The notes under the pieces are model-generated. The model searched no databases, was not told the DNA's origin, and was given only the letters and a program-made list of their open reading frames with translations. This document shows, one piece after another, positions 32,826-45,910 of a stretch of 64,000 bases of DNA. Within the stretch, counting starts at the first letter, position 1, and the number at the start of each line of letters is the position of its first letter. Made by a program: the position numbers and the translations under genes. The DNA is taken from positions 558,001 to 622,000 of the forward strand of contig JAEUWY010000019.1 in the NCBI GenBank assembly GCA_022059125.1, written 5' to 3'. This DNA comes from Corynespora cassiicola. Lineage: Eukaryota; Ascomycota; Dothideomycetes; Pleosporales; Corynesporascaceae.

Positions 32826-35800
32826 ATCGCATGCCATCGATCGCGCCGAGCTGCGTCGTGGCCTTGTGACAAGCTCCACCAAGCGGCGCACTGCGGAGCT
32901 CTCTGGGCTCCAGCACCACGTGCAACATGACGGTCAGTCCCTGCTACGTGCATGGTTGCAGCATGATATTGGCTTACGCCTTCGCAGACATATCTTCCTC
33001 CGATGTGGCCTTCCTTCTCGACCTCCTCTTCGAGACGTATCCTTCCTACGTTGACCGCGAGTCCAGACGGGCTGTCGAGCACGTCCTGGCCGCTCTAGCC
33101 ACCAGCCCGCACCGCGACGCCGCCTTGCCCGCCATTGTCGAGTTTCTGAAGAAGGAATGCATCAAGCCCGGGCTGGCGCAGACCAACGTCTTCGTGCTGA
33201 ATGACTGGTGCTCCATCCTGCTGTTGCAATTCGCAAAGAGCTCCGAGCAATGGTCAAGATACGGACTGGACGTAGCCCTTGCCAATGCCCGCGCACTGGA
33301 GACTTGTATGGCTGCAGGCGATAGTCGTCGTGCTACTCGTATCCAGGAATCAGCCATGATCTCTACTCGCCGGGCGCTGCGGAGCTTGTTTCGTTCCAAG
33401 GATGTAGGCGAGGAAGCACCGAGCAAGTTGGTAGCCACACTTACCGCCAAGGCCTCTTCCCCCACAGCCGGGAATGCTGTCTTCTTGGGTGTCATAGCAG
33501 GTGTCTCTTCGAGGCTGCCCATGATGAAACCCAGGCTCGAGACCCACAAAAAGGAATACTACGCCTTCTACGTCCGCGAAATCATCGGTTCGCGAAGCCC
33601 ACTGCCGGCTTATGTTTCCAACGGCCTGCACGACTTCTTCGACAGTTTCCCTACCCTGGAGGAACTACGTAAAGAGGTCATCCCACCCCTAGAAAAGGCA
33701 CTCTTGCGAGCCCCCGAAGTGGTTTTGAATGATATCATTACCCCAATGATACTTGCCTTACCCGAGGCCCTCGACCTATCCGATGTCTGGTACACGAGTT
33801 TTCTCAAGCCTCTTTTGTCGAACGTCAAGTCTACGAATCCTACTATCCGGGCTGGTTCTTTGCGTGCCTTCAAAGCACTTGCCTCTCGCTCACACAAAGA
33901 AGAAATCATTGAAAAGGTTACGGATGAGATTTTGAACCCCCTCAAACAAGGAAAGGTATCGGGCGTCGACCAAAAGGTTCTGTATGCCCAAATGCTATCC
34001 GCTTTCCCTGAATCCGTTCCTTTGTCACAAAAGATTCCAGCCGGAATTGCCCCGGCCGCACTGAAGGAACCTAATGAGCCAGCTGTGGTTGCGGAAGTTT
34101 CTGCGCTGACAAAACATCTCACCTTTGGCCTGGCCAACGGTGTTGCTCTCGAGAAGTCTCTATCTGATGCATTCATCAAAGGCATGGTCGACAAGCGCGT
34201 TCCTGTTCGTCGACTGTGGGCTATTCGCGCAGCCGAGATATTGTGGGACCTCTCTCCTCAGCAGTATAAACAGCCAGATATACTCGCATTCTGCCACGCC
34301 ACGCTCCCGAAACTAGTTGAAATATGGCAAGAGGTTCTTGCGAATCCTGTTCCTGCAGCCCAGAGTGGCATGGTTACGGTTGCTCATTACGTGACGGCTA
34401 TCTTGCTGAAGACCGTGCGCACCTTGGATGATGAAAAACTGACTACAGTGTATAAAAAATCCGACGTCCTTTCCCAATCCCTCGCCGTTCAACCAAAACC
34501 TTCCTTCCTACTCAACCCTAGGGTGTATACCAAACTATCCACAGAAGATGAAGTGGAAGCGGCGGTACGTGCCCTCGCTTCAGTGGCACCCTGGTTATCA
34601 GATAAAAATGTCTCTCGAGAAGCTCAAGATGCGTGGGCACATGTCTTCATCTATCTGATTGTTGGCCAAGGAGTATCGCCAAAGGCTAAAGTGGCAGCTC
34701 GACAAGCCCTTTCCAAGGCCTACATCGACGCTCCAGCCGCAATTGTACAGATACTGATCTCTGGGCTGTGGTCATGGTATAGGTCGAACGAGCAAGGCGA
34801 TAAGGATAGTCCCGCGATAGCCGCCAAGTCCGATGTAGGCGATCTCGGTGCTGTGCTGAATTCTTTCTGCCTTCCCCCAGAGGCAGTCAGCAGACTGGGA
34901 GGCAGCATTGATCCAGAAGTTTTGCATCAACAATGCCTAAAACTATTAGTCATAGCCCGTCCAGAGATCATTCCTCGAATCTCATGGATTGATTTGTGCC
35001 TGAGGGTAGGAGTGGACCCTGGCCAGCTTGTACGAGATCAACTGAAAGAATCTGTCAATTTGATCAATGGAGCAATCACGGTCAGTTTTCCCCAGGCCAG
35101 TGTGCATTATCTGCTGACTTGTCTTTTTGAGGATCCACAAAATGAGCCATTCCCAACGATTAGTCTGGCATCATACGCTGCATTCACAGACTTGGCATTC
35201 GTCGCACCCGACACAGCACTTCCTGTACTAGTCAGGCAATTTAGGGAAGATCTTGACCCACAACAACTGGAATCAGTGGGCCCTACCGAAGCCGCCATAT
35301 TCCGAACCCCCGAAGGCACGGCATACATTGATGTGCTGTCAAAGAAAGCTCCCGCTCCTATTGACAAGAATACAAAAGACTATGATACGCTAAAATGGGA
35401 AGAAGAATTGCGTGCCCAGCTGGCACAGAAGAAAGGCCAGACGACGAAGAAACTTACTGCCGACGAGCAAGCCAAAGTAAAGGCGCAATTGGCGAAAGAA
35501 GCGACCATCCGCCAGGAAGTATCTGCCATTGAGAAGAAGATGAAGCGTGGTGTTGGCATCATCCAAAGTCTTGCGACGGGTCCTCCCACAGAGGCTGAGC
35601 AATGGATGGGGCCGGCTGTCACTCTTCTTATCCAATCCATTCGTGCTGGTGTAGGACTGCTCCTCGGAAACTCCCCAGCGACAGCCTTCATCAAATGCTC
35701 CCAGAGAGCATCGACCCGTCTTGGTGCCATTAGACCATTCGTGGGAGCTGCCACCCTAAGAACTATAGGCTCGTTACATGTGTCTGACGAATATGAAGAG

Positions 35801-38800
35801 GAGGATCTGGGAGACCTAGTCACGCGTGTGCTCTATCGGCTTCGTTTTCTCAGCGAGCAACGGCCTCTGGACCCGGTTTCTTTGGCATATTGCTTCCCCC
35901 TCATTTTTCTTGTGCTGGAAAAAGGTGGAATTGCGCGATCCTCTGCTGAAGAAGCTGATGAACAGCTCATGTTGGCACTTGAATTTATCTCGTTCCACAC
36001 TGGCTCTTGCTCCGACGATCGACTTCCTCGCACGCAAATTTTGCAGATCTTGTTGTCTTCCATGCAGCGATACAATCAACACTACAAAGAGATCAAAGAT
36101 TGTCTGATGGATTTGTCCCGTGGAATCGCAACTAACATCACGAACGACGAACTCGGCGTCCTTCTCCGCGGTTCCATCGTCCCGGAAACTTCAGTCCGCA
36201 CAGCAACACTGCTAGCCATAGATGCCGAGCTGGACATGAACGACCTGACCTTCAGCGAGGAGATCTGGATTGCTTGCCATGATGACGTCCAGGAGAATGC
36301 AGAGCTTGCTCGGACCATCTGGGAAGACAATGAACTCGAACTCAGGGCCGATGCTGCGACAAAAACCTTGCCATACTTGGACGCCATTGATAAGCAGCTC
36401 CGAAGGGCTGCATCTCGTGCAATTGGCGAAACCGTTGCCGGTTTCCCTGATATTTTTGACGACCTTCTGAAGACCTTAGAAGAATCATACGAAGAAAAGG
36501 CGAAACCCAGAGTTCCAGAGCGGGATGAATATGGCATGCCTCGAAAGGTTGACCTCAGAGACCCCTGGGAGGGCAGGGATGGAATTGCCCTTGCTTTCAA
36601 AGAGATGACACCTTGTTTCAAGGATAATGGACTAGTCCAATTCCTGCAATTCATGGTCTATCGCGGACCCCTCGGCGACCGGAATGCTGTTGTGAGAGAC
36701 GAAATGATCGAAGCTGCCACAAGGGTCATTACAACCAAGGCCCAATCGAAAGTCGAGCCCCTCATGGACCTGTTCGAGAATGCTTTGGAGGGTCCTGACC
36801 GAAAATCTGAAATGTACGACCAGGTGAACGAAGCTGTCATTATTCTTTATGGCGCTTTGGGTCGCCATCTCCAAGCTGGGGACGCACGGGTCCCTAAGGT
36901 TGTTCAGCGACTCCTTGCAACGCTCAGCACACCATCAGAGACAGTCCAATACGCTGTTGCTCAATGTCTCCCACCTCTGGTTCGGACATCGGAGCAGGAG
37001 CTTCCTCAGTATATCGAGCAGATGACCGAACAGTTACTTCAATCGAAGAAGTATGCCGCCCGTCGCGGAGCTGCATACGGTTTGGCAGGCATTGTCCGCG
37101 GGAAGGGCCTCGGTGTGCTCAAAGAATACCGTATACTCTCAACTCTGAAGGGCGCGACTGAGAACAAGAAGGACGTCAATCAAAGACAGGGAGCATTCCT
37201 CGCTTATGAGCTTTTGTCGCTCATCTTGGGCCGTGTATTCGAACCGTATGTCATCCAGCTTGTTCCTCAGCTACTTGCAGGCTTCGGCGATTCAAGTGCA
37301 GACGTACGCGAAGCGTGTCTTGACGCAGCAAAAACTTGTTTCTCTACCTTGAGCTCCTATGGTGTCAAGAAAATCCTGCCGATGCTTCTAGAAGGCCTCG
37401 AAGATCAGCAATGGCGGAGCAAGAAGGGTGCTTGCGATTCCTTGGGAGCTATGGCATATCTCGATCCAAACCAGCTGGCATTGAGCTTGCCTGACATCAT
37501 TCCCCCCTTGACAACGGTTTTGACTGACAGTCACAAAGAAGTCCGTGCATCTGCCAACCGCAGTCTGCAGCGTTTCGGAGAAGTCATTAGTAACCCTGAG
37601 ATTAAGAGCATCGTCAGTGTCTTGCTGAAGGCTTTGAGTGATCCAACTAAGCACACCGATGACGCTCTGGATTCATTGATCAAGATATCATTTGCTCACT
37701 ACATCGATGCCCCCTCACTCGCACTGGTGGTCCGCATCTTGGAGCGAGGCCTGGGTGATCGCTCTGCAACGAAGCGAAAGGCTGCTCAAATTATTGGCAG
37801 TCTCGCTCATCTCACGGAGCGCAAGGATCTCATCGCACATTTGCCGATTCTTGTGGCTGGTCTACGTGTTGCGATTGTCGATCCTGTTCCCACGACTAGA
37901 GCAACGGCCTCGAAAGCCCTTGGATCTCTCATGGAAAAACTTGGCGAAGACGCTCTTCCAGATCTTATCCCCAGCCTCATGTCTACACTCAAGTCAGACA
38001 CTGGTGCTGGCGACAGGCTGGGATCGGCACAGGCCCTATCCGAGGTTCTTGCTGGTCTGGGTACTGGTCGTCTCGAGGAAACCCTGCCAAGCATTCTCCA
38101 AAATGTGGCCAGCAACAAGCCTTCAGTACGAGAGGGCTTCATGTCGCTGTTCATCTTCTTGCCAGCTTGCTTTGGTAACAGCTTCGCCAATTATCTCAAC
38201 AAGATTATCCCGCCTATTCTTGGTGGATTGGCAGACGATGTGGAGTCTATCCGTGAGACTGCACTGCGTGCTGGTCGCCTGCTCGTCAAGAACTTCGCCA
38301 CCAAGGCAATCGACCTCCTTTTGCCTGAGCTCGAGAGAGGTCTCGCAGATGACAGTCATCGTATTCGTCTCAGTTCCGTTGAGCTCGTGGGCGACTTGCT
38401 CTTTAATCTTACAGGTATCAGCGGCAAGGCTGAGCAAGAAGAGGATATCGAAGAAGGCGCCAAGGAAGCAGGTCAGTCCCTGCTCGAAGTTCTCGGGGAG
38501 GAGAAGCGGAACAAGGTGCTTTCGGCTCTGTATATCTGCCGGTGTGATACGTCTGGTCTGGTTCGCTCAGCTGCTATCAACGTCTGGAAGGCATTGGTTG
38601 CGACGCCTCGTACCTTACGCGAGCTTATCCCAACTCTTACACAACTCATCATTCGCAGGCTTGCAAGCTCCAATATGGAACAGAAAGTCATTGCTGGAAA
38701 TGCTCTCGGAGAACTTATTCGCAAAGCTGGAGAAGGCGTTCTTGCCACGTTGTTGCCTACCTTAGAAGAAGGCCTACACTCCACTGATACAGATGCCAAG

Positions 38801-41008
38801 GAAGGTATTTGCATAGCTCTCCGTGAACTTATTACTTCCGCATCACCAGAACAAGTTGAAGATCACGAAAAAACCTTGGTACAAGTCGTGCGTACGGCCT
38901 TGGTGGACCCAAACAACGAAGTACGAGAGGCTGCTGCCGAAGCTTTCGACGCCTTGCAGGACATTCTCGGCAAGCGAGCTGTCGACCAGGTGTTGCCGCA
39001 CTTGCTCAATCTCCTCCGAAACGACGAAGATGCACAAAATGCCTTATCCGCTCTTCTTACTCTTCTCACCGACAATGCTCGATCGAACATCATCCTCCCC
39101 AATCTTCTTCCGACTCTGCTTACTTCGCCAATGTCTGGTTTCAATGCCCGAGCATTGGCATCGTTGGCTGAGGTTGCTGGTTCTGCCATGGCTAGGAGAC
39201 TGCCTAACATCCTGAATACCATCATGGACAATATCCTCTCATGCAAACACGAGGATCTATGCTCAGAACTTGAGACCGCCTTCAATACTGTTCTGTTGTC
39301 CGTGGATGAATTTGATGGTCTTAACACTGCAATGAGCGTCATGCTCTCAATGGCCAAACACGACGACGAGCGGAGACGTGCCAAAGCTGATCTGCATTTG
39401 GCCGAATTCTTTGCCAAGAGCGAGGTGGATTTCTCGAGGTACTACCCGGACCTTATCCGGGCCTTGCTTATTTCCTTTGATGATAGTGATAAGGAAGTTG
39501 TGAAGTCAGCATGGACCGCTCTTAATGCGTTAACGAAGCGGCTGAGAAAGGAAGAGATGGAGTCACTGGTTGTCTCAACCAGGCAAACTCTACAACAAGT
39601 CGGGGTTCCCGGATCCAACCTCGCCGGTTTCTCTTTGCCAAAGGGTATCAGCGCTATATTGCCTATATTCTTGCAAGGTCTGATGAACGGTTCGGTAGAA
39701 CAGCGGACTCAGGCAGCCTTGGGTATCTCAGATATCATTGATCGAACTAGCGACAAGGCCCTGCAGCCTTTCGTTACTCAGGTTACGGGCCCCCTTATTC
39801 GTGTGGTCACAGAGCGCTCCACCGATGTCAAGGCCGCCATTCTACTTACTCTGAACAATCTTCTGGAGAAAATTCCGACCTTCCTTAAACCTTTTCTGCC
39901 GCAGCTTCAACGAACGTTCGCCAAATCTCTTGCAGACACCTCGTCGGATCTATTACGAGCGCGTGCTGCCAAAGCCCTGGGTACCTTGATCAAATTGACC
40001 CCGAGGGTTGACCCTCTCATCGCCGAACTTGTGACGGGATCAAAGACAGCTGACCAGGCTGTCAAGAATGCTATGTTCAAGGCATTGTTCGAAGTGGTGA
40101 GCAAGGCCGGTAAGAACATGAGTGAGGCCAGCAGGAACTCAATCCTTGGGCTTATGGATACAGAGGGCGACGACAACGATGGTAAGCTGATAGCACTCCA
40201 TGGTATACTTGGAAGCTGACACAAGATAGATGCCATGGCCATAACAAATGCCCGTTTGTTGGGCGCTCTCATTGGCGTTCTTCCTATTGATGCTGCGTCT
40301 GGTTTGATCAAGGCTCGTGTTCTCACGACGCACTTCACCAAGGCCTCTGTCCTTGCACTGAACGCTGTCCTTTTGGATGCCCCATCCGCGCTCGCTGAGC
40401 ACTTCCCGGATGATACAATCTCTATAATATGCCAGGGAATCACGCACTCACAGCCTACTGTGTCAGACAACGCCGTACTCGCGGCAGGCAAATACTTGCT
40501 CTCACCCTTAACGAACAAGACGTTCGAACACACGAAGCCCATCTTTGAAGCGTTGGCACCCGTAGTAGAGCCAGGTCACCCAGGCGACACGCGACGGCTC
40601 GCCCTGGTGGTCCTGCGTACTGTCTCGCGCCAGCATAATGACGTAGTGCGCCCGCATATTGCGCTTCTTACGCCTCCTGTCTTCGCTTCAGTCCGTGATC
40701 CTGTCATCCCAGTCAAACTTGCTGCAGAGGCAGCTTTCTTAGCTCTGTTCTCTGTTGTTGACGAAGAAGCTGCTGTATTTGACAAGTACATGTCTGGTCC
40801 CGGTAAGGCACTATCGCCTGGCCAACAGCGCAGTATGAGCGACTATTTTAAACGGGTCGCTGTCCGTCTTGCAGGGCAAGCTAGAGAGAGAAGAGAGGCT
40901 GAAGGTGGCGCTGGTGGTTTGGGTCTGAGCAGCGATGAGGTTGAAGATGAGAGAGAAGTATGGAGTGTTGGTATGGTGGAGCTAGGTGATGTATTTAGAC
41001 AAGAGTAG
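32803..41008 (+). CDS. GCN1: Translational activator Gcn1
   Basis: Exons 32803-32932, 32988-40181 and 40230-41008 (introns 55 and 48 bp) give 2700 aa, the usual size of fungal Gcn1. Gcn1 binds translating or collided ribosomes and the RWD domain of Gcn2 to relay uncharged tRNA to eIF2-alpha phosphorylation. Almost the whole chain is HEAT-repeat helices, e.g. ARRGAAYGLAGIVRGKGLG, DVREACLDAAKTCFSTLSSY and RATASKALGSLMEKLGEDAL, including the eEF3-like block in the second half (about residues 1360-2000). A Lys/Glu coiled segment near residue 840 (KKGQTTKKLTADEQAKVK) matches the usual linker. The small first exon (MAVDGATKSHAIDRAELRRG) and the terminal exon were placed by frame. The start is overlapped by a short uORF. 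Confidence 0.95.
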
Positions 41009-41419
41009 ATGGATTTTTCAATATATTCATCTAAAAAGCAAATCTAAAAGTAGTACCTTTTTCTAGTTCCTTTTTATGTTACCTTGCTGTACCTAATCAA
41101 AAGAGCTACGGAAGTCCCTTTCTCTCAGCTGTGCTGGGCTAACTGTACCTAATAAAAAAATATAAAAAAAATTACTCAAATATAGAAAGTAATTGCTGTT
41201 TAGTTTTAGCTTAGTAAAGTTGAGAGAAGAAAACTTTTACAGCTCAGATTAGGTTTTTATTTATTACAACAGGCTATATATATTCAGTTACTATCTACTA
41301 CAGGTCTATCTTAAGTAGATCTTTGATTATAATACTATTCCTTATTCTTAGCTCGCAGTATTAATAACGCTTTAGTATTCTGCTACGTAAAAGCGGTTAT
41401 GGCAGAGAGGACTAGACAT
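41009..41419. other. AT-rich intergenic sequence
   Basis: Strongly AT-rich DNA downstream of GCN1. It contains two short similar blocks (CTGTACCTAATCAAAA and CTGTACCTAATAAAAA, near 41090 and 41144). Probably the eroded left end of the accessory island; the N-terminal part of the RUS-like gene is not recognisable here. Confidence 0.45.
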
Positions 41420-42766
41420 ATTTCTTCCTATTAGGTATCCCCAGGGTGTTAATAAGGACTACACCGCATACCAAATACTCGATTCTCTCCAAGCTTTTAC
41501 TGATACAATTTCAGGAATGATCGGATCTCGTGCAGTATGGCAGGGGCTTGGAGTTGGCGACTCAGCGGCATCGCCAACTAGAGCAATGCTCGTGCAGATC
41601 ATTCGCGAATGCATGGGAAAACTCGCTACAATCTTCTTCGATCATCTGATAGGGACTTATATCGAGGCTGAGTGCAAAGCGTATTGACTTGGCGCGGATG
41701 TTTTGACTGAAGTCGCAATGATCCTCGATTGTGCTAGCCCGTGGTTCCCAGGTCAAACCCGCTTTGCAGTACTATGCAATAGTATCCTCTTTTCAGCCGC
41801 CGGGGTTGCAGGAAACGCTAGTAAAAGCATCCTAAGCGGACATTTTGCTAAGTGGAACAACTTGAGCGAGTTGAACGCTAAAATGGTATCTAGGAAACCA
41901 TTATCTCTTTTGCAGACATGGTGGGAACGGTGATTGTAACTTGGTCACCATACCTTCCCTTACCTGGACGATCGTGATTTTCTAGTACTCTCCTCTCAAG
42001 GGAAGAAGCACGCCACAAATCAAATACACAGAAGGGTTCCTTTACCTGGACATCTCTCATATTTCTTCTATTTCTGCACTTCATACTCAATGGCATTGGT
42101 GTGCATGCGGTTCAAACACGAACGCTTAATCGACAGCGCGCAAACATTGCTTTCTCAGCAACCTTATTTTCACCCAACAACATTATCACGCCCGCAGAAG
42201 TATTAGTAAAAGAACGGGATTTCGAATCTAGAGGCGGAAGAGTTTTCCGCTGAAATGGGGGTCTTATCTTAGGATATTGCAGATATGGAGTTTGACTCAA
42301 GGCTCTTGTTGCGGTGCTGGCAGAAAGCAACCCCAATAAGAAGTCGAGTGCGATGACAATAAACAATGTTTCGCTCTCCGACTTGATATACATCTCCAAG
42401 GATCAACAGTACCTGCTCTGGTGTTAGCTCAAGGGCCACGATTCGCATAAACCGAAAGTCCTACTAGTACTCAAAGAAGGCGTGACACCTCAATCCTAAC
42501 TCCGCGTCTGGTGCCATGGATTTCTCCTGTCGAAAAACCCCTATGAATATCAGCAGAAACAGTCGTTAGGATCAAACAGCTATCCAGTCGAGCATAGTCC
42601 TTGGGATATGCTACGCCGCATCAAAATAAGCTTGGCTCAAATTGGGGACACGTTCAATCATTGCATAGCAAGGATGATGATTGGTGGCCGAGATCTCAAC
42701 GTTGCGGCTCTTGAAACCACGTCAGGATTCAGAATTAAGATAGGGGAAGAAGCGGGACGGAAATAG
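41420..42766 (+). pseudogene. RUS/DUF647 family pseudogene
   Basis: Conceptual translation gives a colinear relic of a Root-UVB-Sensitive (RUS, DUF647) protein. A 5' block with YTAYQILDSLQAFTDTISG and SRAVWQGLGVGDSAASPTRA is followed by MILDCASPWFP and ILSGHFAKWNNLSELNAK. A second frame carries MVGTVIVTW, IFLLFLHFILN, RTLNRQRANIAF and ITPAEVLVKERDF, then DQQYLLW, KPKVLLVLKEGVTPQS and a C-terminus ending at TAG 42764. Breaks are TGA at 41685 (R position, CGA to TGA), a frameshift near 41885-41905, and in-frame stops at 42251 (TGG to TGA plausible), 42293, 42425 and 42497 (CAA to TAA plausible). Several are RIP-type transitions. The N-terminus is missing. RUS proteins are membrane-associated and of poorly known function in fungi. 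Confidence 0.82.
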
Positions 42767-43494
42767 CCGGCAACGTGGTTCAAGCACGGTGAAAGAAAGA
42801 TTGCTACTTAGTCTAGATCCACTGCACTACATACACTACAATGCCTAGATCGGATCATCCGTTTTTTCTCTGTTAATAGCTCCGACCCTCCGCTTTCACG
42901 TAATGGGCTTAGTATCTAATAATTTGTTTAAGATTAGAAGAAATTAGGTACAGGTAGTAAAATTATTATCTATTAAAGCGTAGCTTCTTTATTTTCTTAT
43001 TAATACTGCATTGAAAAATATTATCCTTCTTATCTTGTTATAGAGAATATTGTAGTTAGCTTCTACTTTTCTAGTTTCCTTCCAGCATTGTGACAGGGAG
43101 CGAGCCGGCAGAGAATGGTCAAGGCGCAATGCGAATCCGAGATAGCGGCGGAATGTCTCGGGATCCGAGTACGAGCTGGTCGTCGGCGGAATTCAGCGAT
43201 TATGAAACGCACTAATCTATAATCAGGCAAATAATATAGCGCATTTGGTTAACCATATGTTGCGTATACGAAAATACGTACATAGAGGTCTATTTAGTAA
43301 GTGTTAGATGCGAAAGCTTTGCTCGGATCACTTTCTTTCCATCTCCGGTGGGCGACGAGACAGAAACATGTCTCGTAGCCTGGAGTGGTAACATAGACAA
43401 AGACATGTTGCCTAATACCTGTATATATATCTAGGCGCGCTTTGAGTCGAACCGCACTTCATACCTTCAGCCTTTGCAGAGTCCCAGTTTCACT
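42767..43494. other. AT-rich spacer and alpha-amylase promoter
   Basis: AT-rich to about 43080, then a short GC-rich patch (43085-43205) of unknown origin, then the amylase upstream region. A run TATATATAT at 43422-43430 lies 65 bp upstream of the amylase ATG and is the likely TATA box. Confidence 0.45.
43422..43430 (+). promoter_or_regulatory. TATA box of the alpha-amylase gene
   Basis: TATATATAT located 65 bp before the start codon at 43495, a normal spacing for a TATA-driven, regulated fungal gene. Confidence 0.5.
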
Positions 43495-45198
43495 ATGGCT
43501 CCCTCATTTCTTCCTCCGTCTCCGCCAAAAAGTCCTAAACTCAATGATACTGGAACTTCTCCTCGAAATTCGAACCCCGTCTTGTTTGAAGCTTTCGAGT
43601 GGCATTCCATAGCAGATCATAAACATTGGTGTCGCTTGAGAGAAGTACTACCTGCTCTTGCTTCTATTGGTATCAGTAGCATATGGCTCCCCCCTGGCTC
43701 TAAGGCCAAGGATGCAGAAAGCAATGGCTATGATATTTACGACGCCTATGATTTAGGAGAATTCAATCAGAAAGGTACTGTTCCTACCAAATGGGGCACA
43801 AAGCAAGATCTTGTACACCTGGCAAGAGAATGCAAGAATCAAGGCATGGGACTTGTGTGGGATGCCATTCTCAACCACAGGGCATTCGCTGACTCCACTG
43901 AGACTGTGAAAGTAGTCGAAGTTGACCCCAAAGGTGAGTGCTAGACTGAATTAGTTGATATGATGTTGACTCTTCACGAGATCGAAGATTGGATATTTCA
44001 CAACCTTTCGACATTGTTGCATGGACTAAATTTGACTACGCTGCTCGCAACGGGAAGTACAGCACCTTCACATACAACAAAAACCATTTCAATGGCACCG
44101 ACTGGAATCAACGTACAGAACGACGAGCAATCTACCGATTTACCGAGAACGGCAAGAACTGGGCACAAGATGTTAGTAACATGCAAGGTAACGCCGATTA
44201 CCTCATGTTGGAAAATATTGATTATACAAATCAAGAGGTTATCGATGAGACTATAAATTGGGGGGAATGGATTTTGGGAGAGCTAAGCTTGGAAGGCTTT
44301 CGCTTGGATGCAGTTCAACATTATTCGTGGAAGTTTGCTAACTCCTGGACGCAGCATTTGAAGAATGTTAAACAAGGGAGTCTTCTTTGCGTGGGTGAAT
44401 ACTGGAACGGTGATGTTAATGTTCTACTGAAATGGTTGAACAACATGTCCCCTGATTTCCAGCTATACGATGTTCCCCTCATGTACAACATTGCCCGGCT
44501 TTCCTGGAACAGAGACCACGATCTTAGGAACGTATTTCGGGGAACTCTTGTTGAGTCTAGGCCAAAAAATGCGGTAGTAAGTGAAAAATGATTAGTATTC
44601 GAATATTGAAATGTTTTTAACTAATCCTTTGCAGACCTTCATACGAATACATGATACTCAAAAGGGACAAGCAATGGATACCCCAATTAGACGCTCTTTT
44701 CTTCCACAAGCTTATTCATTGCTTCTACTGCGTCAAGAGGGACATCCGTGTGTCTTCTTCGGCGATCTATATGGCATCAGTGGCCCGTATCCAGAACCTC
44801 CTACTTGCTGGGGCAAACTTCCAGGAATAATCCTTGCACGAAAGTTATACGCCCATGGAATACAAACAGACTACTTTGAAAGGGGTGATTGTATTGGCTG
44901 GTTGCGTAGCGGCGATTTACAGAATCCTGATGGCTGTGCTGTAGTCATGTCTTGGGCAGAAACAGAGCTTGTGCATGAACTGCCGCACCTTACTATGAAT
45001 GTTGGGTCGAGCCATGCAGGCGAGTTATGGACGGATGTTCTTGGGTTTGAGTGGACTGCGGTTGAAATTGACAACCAAGGTGTTGGGAAGTTTCCGTGCC
45101 AGCCAAACAGCATGGCATGCTTTGTGAATGAAGGAGCAATGAATAGGGAAATGTTCCCAGTTAGGTTTAACACAGACTTCTACAGCAAGGCTTTTTAA
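43495..45198 (+). CDS. Intracellular GH13 alpha-amylase
   Basis: Exons 43495-43933, 43981-44576 and 44635-45198 (introns 47 and 58 bp) give 532 aa. It has no signal peptide, so the enzyme is probably cytosolic, like fungal GH13_5 amylases that resemble bacterial liquefying enzymes. GH13 regions are visible: region I DAILNH, region II GFRLDAVQH with the nucleophile Asp, region III VGEYWNGD with the acid/base Glu, and region IV FIRIHDTQKGQ with the third Asp. Region IV normally reads FVxNHD; here the Asn is Ile. Intracellular amylases of this type are linked to alpha-glucan synthesis or glycogen turnover rather than starch digestion. The gene is AT-richer than GCN1 or REV1 and sits between two pseudogenes, yet its frame is intact. 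Confidence 0.88.
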
Positions 45199-45910
45199 GT
45201 TGCCATGTATCAGTTCCTTGCGCATCATTTGCATTACAATAAACGCATAGGGGTTAAATGTATTATAGTTTTAGAATAGAATTGTAGCATCAATCTATCA
45301 GTTTTGTCTTCTGTCCATCCTACAATCAAACCCTCAATAACATTTATTCCATCTAAACCCCATAAAATTCGCATAACTAGTTTCCAGTTACCTTGTTCTT
45401 CTCTTAATACCTAGAAACTTAGTGCACTACGAATACCTATATCATTTGCTTTAGCTGTAAGCCCTCTAAGTTTACGATTATAATCTGGTGAATTCGCCCT
45501 TTCTAGCAATTAGCTGCTATTTTATTCAGCTTAATCTAGAACAGATTATAGAACTAACTGATCTGCCATATCTAAATCTTCCTCCCTACAAGCACGATAT
45601 GTATACTATGAGCCTTTGTATTAAAAAACAGCTTCTGATTATACTTGCATAGCAATGCTTCAATGCCAGGATTTGCTAGCAGGCATCGCAGAAGGAATAG
45701 ATTCCGGACAGGAAGTGAACCAGCCTATTGAAACTCAATTTTTTATCCAATTGCCTTCCTGCACGTTGAAGGCATTCCAGTAGTGCACCTAATCTACATG
45801 ATCCTGCCGCGACCAAATTGCTTCGGCATACCACACGATTGTTATGGGAAGTTCAGGTGCTCGGCCCTGTCTCTTATATACCATGCAATTCCATAAAAAC
45901 CTAGCGTTAC
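45199..45910. other. AT-rich region with an unidentified gene relic
   Basis: Most of this stretch is AT-rich. The minus strand of 45239-45590 carries a decayed reading frame described separately. The remainder, 45591-45910, has no recognisable content. Confidence 0.45.
45239..45590 (-). pseudogene. Decayed reading frame of unknown family
   Basis: Reading the minus strand in one frame gives about 115 codons with only a few stops (TAA at about 45522 and 45510, TAG at about 45411), each explainable by a CAA/CAG to TAA/TAG change. Between them the sequence looks protein-like, for example LLERANSPDYNRKLRGLTAK, ANDIGIRSAL and KLVMRILWGLDGINVIEGLI. I do not recognise the family. It could be a fragment of a host gene or of a mobile element. 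Confidence 0.4.

Noticed and set aside
41960..42051. Direct repeat TTACCTGGAC at 41960 and 42042 inside the RUS relic, suggesting a small insertion with target-site duplication
   Set aside because: The 82-bp interval has no terminal repeats and the flanking frames are already in register, so an old intron or chance repeat is equally likely.
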